Source of the DNA: Jiella flava
GTDB lineage: Bacteria > Pseudomonadota > Alphaproteobacteria > Rhizobiales > Rhizobiaceae
Direction: 5' to 3'
DNA: 64,000 bases
Assembly: GCF_017349315.1 (NCBI RefSeq)
Contig: NZ_JAFMPP010000001.1
Location: 372,001-436,000, forward strand
Numbering within the stretch: position 1 is the stretch's first letter; every line of letters begins with the position of its first letter. A program made the translations under genes and the position numbers. Under the pieces are notes generated by a model, which worked only from the letters and a program-made list of their open reading frames with translations, was not told the DNA's origin and searched no databases. Below, in pieces: positions 62,805 to 64,000 of the stretch.

Positions 62805-63158
62805 TCAGGGCTGCTCGGCCTGACCGCCGAGCCCACAATCGTCGCAGCGGCACGGATTGCTTCCATGTTCTAAGCGGCGACCGGCAATGCCTTGGGGAAG
62901 GCCGGCTGTACCCGGCCTTTTCTCTATGACAGCGCCAACACTCCGCGACGGCATCGATGCACGCGTTGGGCAAGTTTTTTCAAAGGTCCATAGGGCATCA
63001 TGGGGAGCGCACCCCATCAAGCGGACAACGTTCGCGGCGTGGCGACGCGGCGCCCTTAAAGCGGGCAGATCGCGGCCGGGCGAACGAAGCGGGCCGATCA
63101 AACTGGCCCGACCTGCGGCGAAGCGTTCATTCGCGCGCTGCCTCCTGGAGGACAATCG
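62805..63158. other. Intergenic region after the cold-shock gene
   Basis: About 350 bases. The first part holds the cold-shock gene terminator. The remainder holds no convincing gene. The promoter of the small basic-protein gene should lie in the second half. Confidence 0.5.
62898..62925 (+). terminator. Terminator downstream of the cold-shock gene
   Basis: AAGGCCGG (62898-62905), a six-base loop and CCGGCCTT (62912-62919) form an eight-pair stem, followed by TTCTCT. It lies about 90 bases after the cold-shock stop. Confidence 0.7.
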
Positions 63159-63386
63159 ATGGACGAGAAAGTCATGCAGCGGGCCGAGCGTGTTTTCGGC
63201 ACCCCGGTCGAGCGTCACGAAAAGGGCTCTGCCATGAGCCTGATCCGTCAGGAAACCGACGCCACCCGCGCCAAATCCGAGCGTCTGAAAGCGCTCCGTC
63301 TGGCCCGCGAGGCGAATGAGCCTGCAGCCGCTGCCCCCAGAAAGCGGGCGACGGAAACGAAGCGGCCGAAACGCGGCCGGTCCTGA
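63159..63386 (+). CDS. Small basic protein of unknown function
   Basis: A 75-residue protein, helical and charged in the middle (SERLKALRLAREANEP), ending in a strongly basic tail (PRKRATETKRPKRGRS). The ATG at 63159 has GGAGGA 6 bases upstream, which argues for a real gene. The basic tail suggests binding to nucleic acid or ribosomes, but no domain is recognised. It stands alone. Confidence 0.65.
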   Translation: MDEKVMQRAERVFGTPVERHEKGSAMSLIRQETDATRAKSERLKALRLAREANEPAAAAPRKRATETKRPKRGRS

Positions 63387-63833
63387 TCGCCGCCCCCCCT
63401 TCTTGGCCAAGGCTTGGAAGGGAGCTGGTAGTCTATCTGGCGCGCTGAACGGCGGCCATGTTCTCAGGCGGCCGGCAGACCGGGCGCAGACCTTCGCCCC
63501 CCTGTCCCCGCCATCGCTTCCACGCACATCGACCGCCCGTTGATATGCCGGCGGCGACCGACCATTCCCTTCGAATGACGATTCGTGCTTTCGGCGGGCG
63601 ACGATCCCGGCGTGGCTGGCGCTATGGGATTGGCCGCGCGCCCGACAAGGCTTTGCACGAATCTTCTCCCCGGCCATGCTTGTCCGAAAATTTGTTTCCC
63701 TCGTGCCGGGCACAAGGCAATTCGGATCGGCGATCCGTTGGCTGATCCGGCCTATTTAGAATGCCAACAAATCGGCGGGCGCTCCCGTTCGTCCGATGGC
63801 AGCGGCGATGAATTGGCAGAGCGGAGTGAAGCG
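63387..63833. other. Intergenic region before the DUF2849 gene
   Basis: About 447 bases with no repeats, hairpin terminator or RNA gene that I can identify. Minus- and plus-strand frames here have no ribosome site. It should include the promoter of the gene at 63834. Confidence 0.45.
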
Positions 63834-64000
63834 ATGGCGAAAGACCACCGGGCGGGATCGAAAGTTCGCGGCGACAAGCTGCCGGCGATCCTGATGGCGA
63901 GCCATCTTCTCGAAGGCGATACCGTGTTTCTCACCGATGGCGACTGGACCCGTGATCCGTCTGCCGCGAAAATCGCCCATGACGCAGAGACGGCCGAGGC
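63834..64000 (+). CDS. DUF2849 domain protein, N-terminal part, cut by window edge
   Basis: The 55 visible residues include KLPAILMASHLLEGDTVFLT and GDWTRDPSAAKIAHD, which fit the small DUF2849 family often encoded just before the sulfite reductase gene cysI in alphaproteobacteria. GGAGTGA lies before the ATG. Sulfur-assimilation genes probably follow outside the window (inference). Confidence 0.7.
   Translation, partial: MAKDHRAGSKVRGDKLPAILMASHLLEGDTVFLTDGDWTRDPSAAKIAHDAETAE

Noticed and set aside
1..64000. CRISPR array, tRNA, rRNA or insertion sequence
   Set aside because: No regularly spaced direct repeats, no T-loop-like GGTTCGAATCC box in the gaps I read, and no transposase or integrase motifs were seen. 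Short tRNAs could be missed by eye.

Overview
This window is chromosomal DNA from a GC-rich alphaproteobacterium, most likely of the order Hyphomicrobiales (Rhizobiales). The evidence is the combination of PhaR/PhaA/PhaB, a rhizobial-type 3-hydroxybutyrate dehydrogenase, ThuA, a DUF1217 protein, a DUF2849 gene at the right edge, and two families of short palindromic intergenic repeats of a kind common in rhizobial genomes. I saw no rRNA, tRNA, CRISPR array, insertion sequence or complete prophage. I do not name a genus.

Layout. 1-4.2 kb: fatty-acid beta-oxidation (a thiolase cut by the window edge, plus fadE) with a well-formed fadE promoter, then a glutathione transferase and a LysE-type exporter. 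4.3-5.9 kb: an AT-rich island with a secreted NLP-type (necrosis-inducing) protein. 5.9-11.4 kb: argG, an orphan sensor-only membrane protein, 3-hydroxybutyrate dehydrogenase and a CHASE3-like chemoreceptor. 11.9-15.3 kb: the polyhydroxybutyrate genes phaR, phaA and phaB. 15.4-18 kb: a giant repeat-containing DUF1217 protein.

18-26.6 kb (minus strand): a trehalose block, thuA plus a Gfo/Idh/MocA dehydrogenase and a treZ-malQ-treY operon. 26.8-27.6 kb: a two-TM DUF4760-like protein preceded by a 24-codon ORF. 27.8-36.5 kb: a cluster of a zinc peptidase, a transglutaminase-DUF2126 amidoligase, a circularly permuted ATP-grasp/alpha-E protein and a second transglutaminase, interrupted by a BrnT/BrnA toxin-antitoxin pair. 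It resembles predicted peptide-ligation systems whose product is unknown. 36.6-37.9 kb: a membrane diguanylate cyclase.

38-45.6 kb (minus strand): glgE, a treS-maltokinase fusion and glgB, which form the trehalose-to-alpha-glucan (GlgE) route. The window therefore carries both trehalose synthesis from glucan (TreY/TreZ) and glucan synthesis from trehalose (TreS/Mak/GlgE/GlgB). 45.8-46.7 kb: a small two-gene unit with a SLATT-like two-TM protein. 46.7-59.5 kb (minus strand): a purine-catabolism and nucleoside-uptake run (uraH, xdhA, xdhB, xdhC, an ABC transporter, puuD, guaD) whose joints are mostly 1-11 base overlaps. 59.7-64 kb: acyl-CoA thioesterase, a UbiH-type hydroxylase, a cold-shock protein, a small basic protein and the start of a DUF2849 gene.

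Start codons were chosen by Shine-Dalgarno fit and family length, so several differ from the longest open frame. Functions are from recognised motifs and remembered family patterns; no search was run.
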